DNA of 17,882 nt, taken from contig JBBQYA010000064.1 of NCBI GenBank assembly GCA_038209155.1, positions 1 through 17,882 on the forward strand, given 5' to 3'. Below the pieces are notes generated by a model. It saw nothing but the letters and a program-made list of their open reading frames with translations. It did not search any database and was not told the DNA's origin. A program made the translations under genes and the position numbers. How positions within the stretch are numbered: position 1 is the stretch's first letter; every line of letters begins with the position of its first letter. Positions 1 to 7,308 of the stretch are shown here, piece by piece. Source of the DNA: JBBQYA01 sp038209155 (GTDB lineage Bacteria > Bacteroidota > Bacteroidia > Sphingobacteriales > Sphingobacteriaceae).

Positions 1-13
1 TTCTTATTTGTAT

Positions 14-460
14 CTAATTTAGTTTAAGTGATAAGTGTATTCTACAATCACTCTGATTAAGCATTTTATTCAGGGCACTTTTAATTTGTTTAAAGAAGGC
101 TTTTACTGTAATTTCTGAAGAATCACCATTAATTTCTTTTAACCAATTTGTTGTTAAGTTTACCTTCTTTTCTGGGAACCAATTTCTAGTATAAACAACC
201 CTATACTTTATTTTCCAGTTTATTCTACCGATTATAAAATCTTGAATATTGCCAATTATATTATCTATAGCATGTAAAGTATAACCCTCCACTTTTTTAG
301 AACTTCGTAAATTAGGATCGCCATATTCTTCATTTTCAAGGGTTTTTTCAGTGTTTTTTAATTCCTCCTTCATGTGCATAGAAGATATAGGTATCATCTT
401 TCTGGTAGTACCCATACCACCAGTCCCCATTCCACCGCTCCAGTAATTTGTCCATTTCAT
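14..460 (-). CDS. PRC-barrel domain protein
   Basis: This is a complete 148-residue protein. Residues about 50-120 match the PRC-barrel pattern of photosystem reaction-centre H-like and stress-related proteins: GYTLHAIDNIIGNIQDF (59-75), then WKIKYRVVYTRNWFP (82-96), then KKVNLTTNWL. The family is a small beta barrel often found alone in bacteria, and its role in non-photosynthetic species is not settled. The N-terminus has a short Gly/Met/Thr-rich stretch (GGMGTGGMGT) and a charged linker, with no signal peptide, so I infer a cytoplasmic location. The C-terminal tail after about residue 125 does not resemble the usual Ser-Pro-Glu-Tyr helix of the family and may have drifted. A -7-like TAATTTTG lies at 494-501, about 35 bases before the start, but I see no good -33 element. 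The domain call is firm; the function is unknown. Confidence 0.8.
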   Translation of the reverse strand: MKWTNYWSGGMGTGGMGTTRKMIPISSMHMKEELKNTEKTLENEEYGDPNLRSSKKVEGYTLHAIDNIIGNIQDFIIGRINWKIKYRVVYTRNWFPEKKVNLTTNWLKEINGDSSEITVKAFFKQIKSALNKMLNQSDCRIHLSLKLN

Positions 461-849
461 TCTATCTCTCTAAAATTATTGTTAATTAAGTTTCAAAATT
501 ATACCACAAAGTAAATAGGTCAGAAAAATAACTGTATCTTATGTGATATAAACAATTGATTTTGTTTAACTTATCTTATTCTATTTTAGAAAATTTTTAA
601 AAAATGTTTAAAATTTAGAGCTTATATAGTGCAATTTGTTAATCAATTTGGGAAATAGGCTTCGTTATAAACACAATTCTTTTTTAATGGATTTTAATCA
701 AAACTATTCCTTTTTTGCAAAAAAAATTTTAACATGTCAACCAATAGAATAAAATTAAAAATCATATTTTTTGCTTTAACGAATGCCATGAATTTTAATC
801 CTTTTTAAAATAAATATTATCGGCTTTAAGTAATATTATTTACAACAAT
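461..849. other. Intergenic region without recognisable genes
   Basis: This 389-base AT-rich stretch separates the PRC-barrel gene from the decayed remnants at 850-1591. Apart from the -7-like motif at 494-501 for the PRC-barrel gene, I see no RNA gene, strong hairpin, repeat or credible small ORF. Poly-A and poly-T tracts dominate 690-780. Confidence 0.5.
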
Positions 850-1203
850 CTATTTATTCCAAAATTTTAGACAGGGGCAATATTCTTTAAATACGCAATC
901 TGGTGCATATCCAGAGCAAAAATCAAAAATCATCTCTCCGTTAGTTACAATTGCTGTGTTGGTATTTAAGGTTTCCACTGTCATTTTATAAGCTATAGGC
1001 AATGGCAACAATTTAGGCAAATCGATATCAAGATTCCAAGTAAACATCATTTTCTGAAAAGCTTTCAAAACGATTTTTATTTCATTATCATTCAATTGTT
1101 CAGGAGGCGGAAAATTGATGGCATCTAATCCGCAAAAATAGCCGAAAGTGTGAGGTGGTTCCTTTCTTTCCAACCAGTTTTCTACTTCTGCAAAATGTTC
1201 ATG
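850..1203 (-). pseudogene. C-terminal remnant of a Cys-rich hypothetical protein
   Basis: The frame is open from just after an in-frame TGA at 1204-1206 to the stop at 850. The protein-like sequence already begins before the only candidate start, a TTG at 1173: the residues upstream (HFAEVENWLERKEPPHTFGY) read as continuous protein. I therefore treat this as the C-terminal part of a gene that has lost its N-terminus, not as an intact gene. It ends in a cysteine cluster (FCSGYAPDC, then EYCPCLKFW) that suggests a small metal-binding tail, although I cannot name the family. It directly abuts, in a different frame, the remnant of an unrelated PD40 protein, as expected for a deletion junction near 1180-1205. 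Alternatively it could be a short gene starting at TTG 1173. Confidence 0.5.
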
Positions 1204-1591
1204 TCAAAGTTTCTTTTGTTTGATTTATTTGAAATTGGGCGTTCAGAATCAAAGAAAAAGAATTTTCCGTTTGGTGTAATTAATGATGTTTCGTCTCTAT
1301 TTGAAGAAAACTCTGCAAGTTTTGGAGTTGACCAATTACTTTTCTTAAAATCACTTTCATAAATCATTTGTTTTCCTTTTGGATTCTTCTTGAAAAGTAA
1401 AATTTTAGTCCATCTGGTGAAAAAGTTAATTCAAATTCGCTGTTTTCTTTTGTTAAGATTATTCCTTCTGTAAATGGAATTGGATTTGAAACTATCTCGG
1501 TTGAATATTGAAATATTTGTAATTTTTGTTTGACTTTACAACTCAAAAAACCTAAAACAATAATTAGGGAATTGATTTTAAACTTCTTCAT
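1182..1591 (-). pseudogene. Frameshifted, truncated PD40 (TolB-like) lipoprotein
   Basis: Two overlapping frames together read as the start of one lipoprotein. The first (1591-1364, 75 codons) has a lipoprotein signal with lipobox LGFLSC (Cys18), then the first PD40-type repeat, FELTFSPDGLKFYFSRR. It stops at a TGA that overlaps, as ATGA, the ATG of the second frame (1367-1182, 61 codons). The second frame continues with SNWSTPKL and another repeat, TSLITPNGKFFFFDSERP. A single-base indel near 1364-1368 would join the two. The joined product would be about 136 residues, much shorter than usual PD40 lipoproteins, and it stops at the junction with the next remnant. PD40 repeats form beta propellers, and such lipoproteins are often periplasmic or surface sensors. 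I infer a decaying gene. The ATGA overlap might suggest translational coupling, but the early end argues against function. Confidence 0.65.
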
Positions 1592-1771
1592 TTAGTTTTT
1601 TCAAAAATTATCTAACGAAGTAAGTGATAATATGATTTTTTTTTGGATTCTATCTTCTCAAATAAAGTTACCATGCAAAATAAAAGCTCTTAGTTCAATA
1701 ACTCTCCCTTTCCAATAATTTTCAATATAATTAACAAAAGTCTTTCTTTTTCTATTCTTTATTTTTATTAA

Positions 1772-3034
1772 CTACTTAGATTTTAATTCCAAAGTATCCA
1801 ATTGGTTTTCATTTTTTTGACCAATTTCTATTTTACTTAAATCGATATTTGAGTTTACGAGACAGACAAAAAGTTTTTGGTTTAAAATATAATCTCTGTT
1901 TTTGAGAATAGAATTAAGGCTTATTTTGCCAACTACAAAGTTGTAATCTGTTCCATTATATTTTTCTAATATTTCTGTAAAATCCAATTTGTCTAAGTCG
2001 ACCTTGTTATTAAATCGCAAATAAACAGTAAGATCCACCTCGTTTGTAAAAGAAGGAATATTCTTTTGCAATCTTTTTTTATATTCATATCTATACCCGT
2101 GTGAAAGTGCAGAAATATCTGAAAGAACCGCTGCGCCCGTTGGATGACTTCCAGCTCCCTTTCCTTGCAAAAACTGCTCACCAGAGAATTTTCCTTCCAC
2201 AACTACACCATTAAACTCATTTTCTACATTAAATAAATGTTCTGTTTCTTTTACAAAACCTGGAATTACAAAAGCAGTAATCATTTCGGAATTAAGTTTT
2301 TGAATAACTGGTACTAGCTTTATTTTAAGACCTTTTTCAGCCGCATACAGAATATCCTTTTCATCTAAAGTTGTTATTCCAAGATTAAGAATTTGTTCGG
2401 GTTCTATAATAGTTCCAAAGGCATGTAGGGCAATAATAACTGCTTTAAATTTCGGGTCAAATCCTTCAACATCATTTGTAGGATCTGTTTCTGCAAAACC
2501 TAATTCCTGTGCCTGTTTAAGTGCAACAGCATAAGGCATTTTGTTTGTAATGGTTTTAGTTAGAATATAATTACTTGTGCCATTAAATATTCCTGAAACT
2601 TTGTTTAACTCCTCATTGTCAAAATACTCTTCCAGTGTACGGATTATTGGAATACTTCCCCCGGCAGAACCTTCATAGAGAAGTGAAACATTGTGTTTAG
2701 CTTGCAGCTCAAACAACTTAGCTAAATTCAAGGCAAGCATTTTTTTATTTGCTGTCACCACATGTTTTCCACGAATCATAGCCTCTTTTACAATGCTAAA
2801 AGCTTCTTCGGCATCGTCAATTAATTCTACAATCACATCAATTTCCGAATTGTTTAAGATATCCCATTTGTCAAACGTAATTAGATCATGCGAAACAATG
2901 CGCTCCTTTGTTCGATCTTTTACTGCAATCTTAACTATGTCTGCTTTAAACCCAGTACTGTTATTTAATACATAATATAAGCCTTGACCTACGCAGCCAA
3001 ATCCAAAAAGACCTACTTTTAATTTTTTTGTCAT
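1772..3034 (-). CDS. hom: Homoserine dehydrogenase
   Basis: This monofunctional homoserine dehydrogenase of 420 residues reduces aspartate semialdehyde to homoserine with NAD(P)H, the branch point to threonine and methionine. The nucleotide-binding loop GLFGFGCVGQG starts at residue 8. TANKK is at 94-98 and the family signature GIFNGTSNYILTK at 148-160. The catalytic segment AETDPTNDVEGFDPKFK (181-197) keeps Glu182, Asp188, Asp193 and Lys197, which align with the acidic and lysine residues described for yeast homoserine dehydrogenase. No fused aspartokinase domain is present. About 100 residues follow the catalytic domain without a recognisable ACT domain. The gene starts three bases after metX, so the two are almost certainly cotranscribed and its product feeds MetX directly. 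No clear terminator is visible in the 180 bases downstream. Confidence is high. Confidence 0.95.
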   Translation of the reverse strand: MTKKLKVGLFGFGCVGQGLYYVLNNSTGFKADIVKIAVKDRTKERIVSHDLITFDKWDILNNSEIDVIVELIDDAEEAFSIVKEAMIRGKHVVTANKKMLALNLAKLFELQAKHNVSLLYEGSAGGSIPIIRTLEEYFDNEELNKVSGIFNGTSNYILTKTITNKMPYAVALKQAQELGFAETDPTNDVEGFDPKFKAVIIALHAFGTIIEPEQILNLGITTLDEKDILYAAEKGLKIKLVPVIQKLNSEMITAFVIPGFVKETEHLFNVENEFNGVVVEGKFSGEQFLQGKGAGSHPTGAAVLSDISALSHGYRYEYKKRLQKNIPSFTNEVDLTVYLRFNNKVDLDKLDFTEILEKYNGTDYNFVVGKISLNSILKNRDYILNQKLFVCLVNSNIDLSKIEIGQKNENQLDTLELKSK

Positions 3035-3037
3035 TTT

Positions 3038-4099
3038 TTATTTTATTGATTTTACATTTTGTTTTTGAATTTGTGTTAAACTTTGTTTTGAATAAAAGTT
3101 TATAATGGCATTACTTATTTTTTTTGTTTCTATTAAAAACCCATCATGCCCATAAGCCGAATCGATTACCAAATATTCAGCATTCGAAATGTAGTTTGCT
3201 AAAAATTTTTGTTCGATAGAGGGAAATAAAATATCACTGCTTATGCTAATAATAAGTGTTTTAGATGTTATTTGATTTAAAATCTGTTCCATACTTTCAT
3301 TTTTTCCTCTGCTAATATTATGGCTGTCCATCGCATTTAACAAACACACGTAAGAATAGGGATTAAAACGATTGACTAATTTCTCCCCTTGATATCTTTG
3401 ATAAGAAGCTGCGGCATAATTATTTATTTTATCTATTTCTACATCTTCTTGTGTACTTAAATAAGTTGAATATCCTCGATAACTTAATAGGGCGATGCTT
3501 CTTGCAGCCGCTAATCCTTTTTTACCCGAGTCTTTGCTATTATCAAAATATGAAAAGTCTGCTTTTATTGCCATTCGTTGCGATTCATTGAATGCAATTC
3601 CCCAAGGAGAATGTTTCGCATTTGTGGCAATGAGAATCATATTTTCTGTTAATGTCTTATTCATTAAAACCCATTCCAACGCTATTTGACCTCCTTGTGA
3701 ACCACCAATGAGCGTATGAATTCTTTCAATTCCTAAATGATCTTTTAGTAAATCGAAACTATTGGCCATATCTTTAATTGTGATTTCCGGAAAATTGCCA
3801 AATAATGGACCACCTGTTTCCTTGGTAATGCTTAGTGGTCCAGTAGTACCATAGCACGAGCCAAGATTATTGGCACATACAATAAAATAATCTTTTGGAT
3901 TAAAAAGTTCGTTTTCTCCGAACAATCCTTTCCACCAGTCAAAAACATCGCTATTAGCTGTTAAAGCATGTATTACCCATACAACATTATTTTTTGCAGC
4001 ATTTAAACTACCGTATGTATGATAGGTAAACTTTAATTCTGAAAAAGAAGATCTACTTTCAAGAGAGAAATGTTTATTGTATTTGTAAGTATGTTTCAT
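3038..4099 (-). CDS. metX: Homoserine O-acetyltransferase (MetX)
   Basis: This is an alpha/beta-hydrolase-fold homoserine acyltransferase of 353 residues. It transfers an acetyl group from acetyl-CoA to homoserine, activating it for direct sulfhydrylation. The early motifs VIHALTANSDVFDWW (42-56) and NNLGSCYGTTGP (77-88) are typical of MetX. The nucleophile elbow GGSQGG places the catalytic Ser at 134. Asp289 (SSDILFP) and His318 (GHDGF) complete the triad. Some MetX-fold enzymes use succinyl-CoA and I cannot exclude that from sequence alone. The neighbouring metY, which takes O-acetylhomoserine, favours acetyl. The gene is followed three bases later by hom and preceded by a strong terminator hairpin, so its expression probably depends on read-through from metY or on a separate promoter I do not see. 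Confidence 0.94.
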   Translation of the reverse strand: MKHTYKYNKHFSLESRSSFSELKFTYHTYGSLNAAKNNVVWVIHALTANSDVFDWWKGLFGENELFNPKDYFIVCANNLGSCYGTTGPLSITKETGGPLFGNFPEITIKDMANSFDLLKDHLGIERIHTLIGGSQGGQIALEWVLMNKTLTENMILIATNAKHSPWGIAFNESQRMAIKADFSYFDNSKDSGKKGLAAARSIALLSYRGYSTYLSTQEDVEIDKINNYAAASYQRYQGEKLVNRFNPYSYVCLLNAMDSHNISRGKNESMEQILNQITSKTLIISISSDILFPSIEQKFLANYISNAEYLVIDSAYGHDGFLIETKKISNAIINFYSKQSLTQIQKQNVKSIK

Positions 4100-4111
4100 T
4101 AAAAAATAAAA

Positions 4112-4136
4112 GCACCTTTCTTCAACAGAAAGGTGC
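4112..4136 (-). terminator. Strong intrinsic terminator between metY and metX
   Basis: Read on the minus strand, arms GCACCTTTCT and AGAAAGGTGC (10 perfect pairs) enclose a five-base loop and are followed by TTTTATTTTTT (4101-4111). It begins nine bases after the metY stop and ends 12 bases before the metX ATG. A run of eight T follows on the plus strand too, so it could act in both directions. It lies inside what would otherwise be a metY-metX-hom operon. Confidence 0.88.
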
Positions 4137-4144
4137 CATTTTTT

Positions 4145-5491
4145 TTAGTTTAGTAATAATTCTAATTCTTGTGATGACACCTTTGCCAATTTTTCGAAAG
4201 AATTGAGAAGGTCTTGTTTAATATCCTCAATATGTTCTATGCCAACTGATACACGCAATATACCTGCCGCAACACCAGCCTGTTTTTGTTCTTCAGCACT
4301 AAGTTGTTCATGTGTGGTGGTAGCAGGATGAATAATCAACGTTTTTGCATCACCAACATTTGCAAGATGACTAATCAACGTTAAATTATTCACCACAAAA
4401 TCAGCAGCCGCTTTGCCATCTTTTAATTTAAATGATAATACACCTCCGAAACCATTTTTTAGATATTTTTTTGCTAGACTATGATATTTGGAACTCTCAA
4501 GTCCAGGATAATTTACATATTCTACTTCCGATCTTGTTTCCAACCATTTTGCTAATTCTAATGCATTTTCTACATGGCGCTGTACACGAAGTGACAAAGT
4601 TTCTAATCCCGTAATAAGTTGAAAAGAATTAAAAGGAGAAAGTACAGCACCAAAATCTCTAAGACCTTCTACTCGTGCTCGAATGATAAATGCAATATTT
4701 CCAAAAGGGCCTTTTTCTCCAAATACATCATTAAAAACCAATCCATGATAACTATCTGATGGTTCAGAAAATTGTTTGAATTTGCCATTTCCCCAATTGT
4801 AATTTCCACCATCAATAATGATACCTCCTACACTTGTTCCATGTCCGCCAATCCATTTGGTTGCAGATTCCACAACTATGTGCGCTCCATGTTCCAATGG
4901 ACGAAACAAATAACCTCCTGCACCAAAAGTATTATCAACGATCAATGGTAAGTCATGTTTTTTTGCAAGAGCTGCAAATTTTTCAAAATCGGGTATATTG
5001 AAGGCTGGATTACCAATAGTTTCTAGGTAAAGAGCTTTGGTTCCTGAGTCAATTAATTTCTCAAATGCTTCTGGTTCATCTCCATTGGCAATTCGAGCTT
5101 CTATTCCTAATCGTTTAAAGGCTACTTTGAATTGATTGTTAGTACCTCCATACAAAAAAGAAGTCGATATAAAATTGTCTCCAGCTTCTAAAATATTATT
5201 AAGGGCAATAAATTGTGCTGCTTGACCTGATGCTGTTGCTAAAGCTGCCACTCCACCTTCTAAGGCTGCCACTCTTTTCTCAAATACATCAGTTGTTGGA
5301 TTCATTAAACGTGTGTAAATGTTTCCGAATTCTTTTAATCCAAATAAATTGGCAGCATGCTTACTGTCTTTAAATACATAAGAGGTAGTTTGGTAAATTG
5401 GTACTGCTCTAGAACCTGTTGTAGGATCGGGTTCTTGACCTGCATGCAGTTGCAGAGTTTCAAATTTCAATCGATTGTTTTCTGTGCTCAT
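4145..5491 (-). CDS. metY: O-acetylhomoserine sulfhydrylase (MetY)
   Basis: This is a PLP enzyme of the Cys/Met-metabolism gamma family, 448 residues, the usual length for O-acetylhomoserine aminocarboxypropyltransferase. It joins sulfide to O-acetylhomoserine, giving homocysteine and acetate. The N-terminus FETLQLHAGQEPDPTTGSRA and IYQTTSYVF (32-40) are characteristic. YTRLMNPTTDVFEKRVAALE (59-78) follows. IVDNTFG contains Asp186, which contacts the pyridine nitrogen, and ESATKWIGGHGT places the PLP-binding lysine at 212. The segments YNWGNGKF, PSDSYHGL and NSFQLITGLETLSLR are typical of MetY rather than of cystathionine synthase or lyase. It is the first large gene after the SAM riboswitch, with a Cys-rich leader ORF and a 75-codon ORF in between. 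A strong terminator follows its stop codon. Confidence is high. Confidence 0.95.
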   Translation of the reverse strand: MSTENNRLKFETLQLHAGQEPDPTTGSRAVPIYQTTSYVFKDSKHAANLFGLKEFGNIYTRLMNPTTDVFEKRVAALEGGVAALATASGQAAQFIALNNILEAGDNFISTSFLYGGTNNQFKVAFKRLGIEARIANGDEPEAFEKLIDSGTKALYLETIGNPAFNIPDFEKFAALAKKHDLPLIVDNTFGAGGYLFRPLEHGAHIVVESATKWIGGHGTSVGGIIIDGGNYNWGNGKFKQFSEPSDSYHGLVFNDVFGEKGPFGNIAFIIRARVEGLRDFGAVLSPFNSFQLITGLETLSLRVQRHVENALELAKWLETRSEVEYVNYPGLESSKYHSLAKKYLKNGFGGVLSFKLKDGKAAADFVVNNLTLISHLANVGDAKTLIIHPATTTHEQLSAEEQKQAGVAAGILRVSVGIEHIEDIKQDLLNSFEKLAKVSSQELELLLN

Positions 5492-5544
5492 GATTACGTT
5501 TTTTGATTTGTTAAAAATTATTTTTTGTAAATGATTTGATTTTA

Positions 5545-5772
5545 TTAATTCGAGATTGTAGTTGAAAAGAAAAATTCTTTAGTTTCTGAAGATGATAGAA
5601 TATTAATATTTTGTACTAATCTGGCAATGTGTGATGGGCCATAAATAGGATAATGACCACCAGTAAAAGCAATTTCAACGTTAGATTGAAATTCTAAATA
5701 GTTGCGATGATTTTCTTCTCCCAATAGATTTGAGATGAAATTATTTGTGTATTTTGATTTAAAACTACTCAT
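5545..5772 (-). CDS. Small hypothetical protein upstream of metY
   Basis: This 75-codon ORF lies in the riboswitch transcript, 53 bases before metY and on the same strand. The protein starts MSSFKSKYTNNFISNLLGEE and has a central segment FTGGHYPIYGPSHIARLVQ that looks like real, constrained protein. There is no signal peptide, membrane segment or cysteine. I do not recognise a family. Its place between the SAM riboswitch and metY means it should be repressed by SAM along with metY, so a role in sulfur or methionine metabolism, or as a translated leader for metY, is possible. It may also be a chance ORF in a long leader: at 75 codons in AT-rich DNA that cannot be excluded, although the residue composition looks protein-like. 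Confidence 0.55.
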   Translation of the reverse strand: MSSFKSKYTNNFISNLLGEENHRNYLEFQSNVEIAFTGGHYPIYGPSHIARLVQNINILSSSETKEFFFSTTISN

Positions 5773-5845
5773 AATGAGGGCGGTTAAAATTGTAAAAAGA
5801 TTTAAAAAGGGTAAAGATTTCTAAAAAGAAAATAGCTCAGTTTAG

Positions 5846-5861
5846 CCTTGGTTTGTCAAGG
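5846..5861 (-). other. Small hairpin in the metY leader
   Basis: Arms CCTTG and CAAGG enclose a six-base loop in the transcript between the Cys leader ORF and the 75-codon ORF. A loosely U-rich stretch follows further down. The stem is too short to call a terminator. It may be a second element of the leader, or chance. Confidence 0.3.
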
Positions 5862-5900
5862 ATAAATTTTTCTGTATAGTAAAAAGAAAAATTAGTTTAG

Positions 5901-5925
5901 CTGCTACAGTAACACTAGCAGTTAC
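5901..5925 (-). promoter_or_regulatory. Candidate attenuator: two exclusive hairpins over the Cys codons
   Basis: In the minus-strand transcript, GTAAC (5925-5921) can pair with GTTAC (5913-5909), or CTGCTA (5921-5916) can pair with TAGCAG (5906-5901). The two stems overlap and cannot form together. The second is followed, after nine bases, by TTTTTCTTTTT (5881-5891). The last codons of the leader ORF, TGT TGT AAC TGC TAG, reach into the 5' arms of both, so the position of a ribosome would decide which stem forms. This is the geometry of ribosome-mediated attenuation. The stems are short (5 and 6 pairs) and the U-tract is not directly adjacent, so the mechanism is an inference. Confidence 0.45.
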
Positions 5926-6010
5926 AACAATTCATTATTTGGATGTAATGAATTGAATTAACTCTTTTGAAATTTAATTTTGATTCTTGGATTGATTTTG
6001 TGTTTGTCAT
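5915..6010 (-). CDS. Cysteine-rich leader peptide (31 codons)
   Basis: This short ORF begins 13 bases after the P1 helix of the SAM riboswitch, at an ATG preceded by an A-rich tract typical of Bacteroidota starts. The peptide begins MTNTKSIQESKLNFKR and ends IQIMNCCNC. Three of its last four codons are Cys (TGT TGT AAC TGC), followed by TAG. Before that there is no cysteine, so the clustering at the stop is striking. The terminal codons overlap two mutually exclusive hairpins. By analogy with amino-acid leader peptides, I infer that translation through the Cys codons senses charged tRNA-Cys or sulfur status and adjusts expression of metY and the genes beyond. I know of no experimental evidence for this gene. 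A chance ORF is the alternative. Confidence 0.55.
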   Translation of the reverse strand: MTNTKSIQESKLNFKRVNSIHYIQIMNCCNC

Positions 6011-6022
6011 TTTACTTTTTTT

Positions 6023-6150
6023 AATTTATTTACCTCCGTTTTACATCGGAGTAGGAGTTGGCACCTGTTTTCCAATTCCGACGAGTCGAAACTTTTAGTT
6101 GGTTGCCAGTGGGTCAATGAGCCTATTCTCTCACCACTTCTTAATAAACT
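6023..6150 (-). ncRNA. SAM-I (S-box) riboswitch
   Basis: Read on the minus strand, the element starts with a P1 arm AGTTTATT (6150-6143) that pairs with AATAAATT (6030-6023), including one G-U pair. Inside are the S-box landmarks: AAGTGGTGAGAG and GACCCACTGGCAACC (P2 and the conserved GGCAACC, 6107-6101), a P3 arm, then AGGTGCCAACTCC (about 6066-6054), and a distal hairpin CTCCG/CGGAG before the closing strand. The class binds S-adenosylmethionine and shuts down methionine synthesis genes, which matches metY-metX-hom downstream. No classic terminator follows directly. The element ends only 13 bases before a leader-ORF start, so control may act on that ORF's translation or on later termination. 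Confidence 0.92.
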
Positions 6151-6181
6151 AAAACACACAAAGGGTGGATTAATTATGCAA

Positions 6182-6214
6182 CAAATTTACAGTATTTGTT
6201 TCTACACTTCCAAA
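6182..6214 (-). promoter_or_regulatory. Bacteroidota-type promoter of the met operon
   Basis: On the minus strand, TTTG (6214-6211) is followed after 21 bases by TAAATTTG (6189-6182). This matches the -33 TTTG and -7 TAnnTTTG elements of the Bacteroidota housekeeping sigma factor. Transcription would begin near 6175, about 25 bases before the riboswitch P1 helix. Confidence 0.65.
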
Positions 6215-6415
6215 TTATTTTTGTAAAAAGAAATAAATTCAATTTAAAAATCTTCTTATTAGACAAAAATTTAACTCAATAATATTAAGAGCAACTATCA
6301 ACTCTAAGGATTCAAATGCTTTATAGTCAATGATCAAAATAGTTAGATCTAATTTTACCCTATAATTTAAATAGATCATTTGCTTAACAATGCTATTTGT
6401 TAGTTTTTATTTCAA

Positions 6416-7303
6416 CTAAGCCTCAGCTCTTGCAAAACCTACTGTATCTCTATACAACTGTGGTGATACATCAGCATTGGTTTTGAAAAATCTGCTAAAG
6501 TAATGTTCATCATCATAGCCTAATTCGTAGGCTATTTCTTTTACAGATTTTGATGTTAAATACAATTCTCTTTTGGCTTCTATTACAATTCTTTCTGAAA
6601 TTAAATCTGTAAGTGTTTTATTGAAATGTGCTTTTGTTGTTTTGGCTAGGGCTTTCGATGAAATATTTAATATCAAAGCATAATCATTTGCAGAGTGCTT
6701 TGTCTTAAAATGTTTTTCAATGGCATCTTTAAGATTTTGTAAAATAAACGGTTCTTTAATAATTGCAAAATCATATTGTGCTTGTGGAGTTTGGTTTACT
6801 TTTAGCCTTGATGCGGTGATAAGAAATATTTTTAAATAGGAAACTAGAAGTTCAAATTGAGCTAATTGAGCGTTCTTCATTTCAACTTTCATTTGCTCAA
6901 ATACAGAATTAAAGGTGTCTAAATCTTTTTGTTCAAATACTATAAATGGTGGGTTATAAATGTCATTAAATAACACACCGTTGCAAGCTACCTCTTTTTG
7001 ATGTTTGTGAATACAAAAAAAATCTGGATGAAAATGGATTACAAACCCACTTATTCCACTGCTTGTTTCAATCATAAATGGTTGATAGGGAGCAAAACTC
7101 ATTAAGGTATTTTGTGCGAAATCATGTTCCTTAAATTCAACTTTTAATTTTCCCTTTCCGCTTTTTATTAAGATGATGGTGTAATAATTTAAGCGTTGCA
7201 AATGGTCGAAAGAGCTATTGTCTTTAAACGAAAAAACTTTGAAAGCAAGGTTCCCATTTGCAGGGTTTACTAGAGTATTTACTTTCTGATATTCTGTAGC
7301 CAT
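6416..7303 (-). CDS. AraC-family transcriptional regulator
   Basis: This regulator has 295 residues. The N-terminal ~165 residues resemble a cupin-type effector domain: YTIILIKSGKGKLKVEF (41-57) and APYQPFMIE (71-79), then FVIHFHPDFFCIH. The C-terminal ~100 residues (190-290) are the double helix-turn-helix DNA-binding domain. The second helix-turn-helix is SVKEIAYELGYDDEHYFSRF (253-272), close to the AraC consensus, followed by SPQLYR. It starts five bases after the DUF1348 gene and is probably cotranscribed with it. A candidate AraC-type direct repeat lies in front of the AhpD-like gene (8403-8432), so I infer that it controls this cluster. The effector is unknown. The family call is firm. 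Confidence 0.9.
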   Translation of the reverse strand: MATEYQKVNTLVNPANGNLAFKVFSFKDNSSFDHLQRLNYYTIILIKSGKGKLKVEFKEHDFAQNTLMSFAPYQPFMIETSSGISGFVIHFHPDFFCIHKHQKEVACNGVLFNDIYNPPFIVFEQKDLDTFNSVFEQMKVEMKNAQLAQFELLVSYLKIFLITASRLKVNQTPQAQYDFAIIKEPFILQNLKDAIEKHFKTKHSANDYALILNISSKALAKTTKAHFNKTLTDLISERIVIEAKRELYLTSKSVKEIAYELGYDDEHYFSRFFKTNADVSPQLYRDTVGFARAEA

Positions 7304-7308
7304 TGTTA

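Noticed and set aside
1150..1362. 70-codon plus-strand ORF over the decayed genes
   Set aside because: The minus strand here reads as PD40 repeat sequence, while the plus frame is low-complexity Phe/Lys/Ser. I regard the plus frame as chance.
6355..6408. Hairpin after the AraC gene (AAATAG/CTATTT) as a terminator
   Set aside because: The stem is AT-only with a bulge, and no T-tract follows, so it is not distinguishable from chance in this AT-rich DNA.
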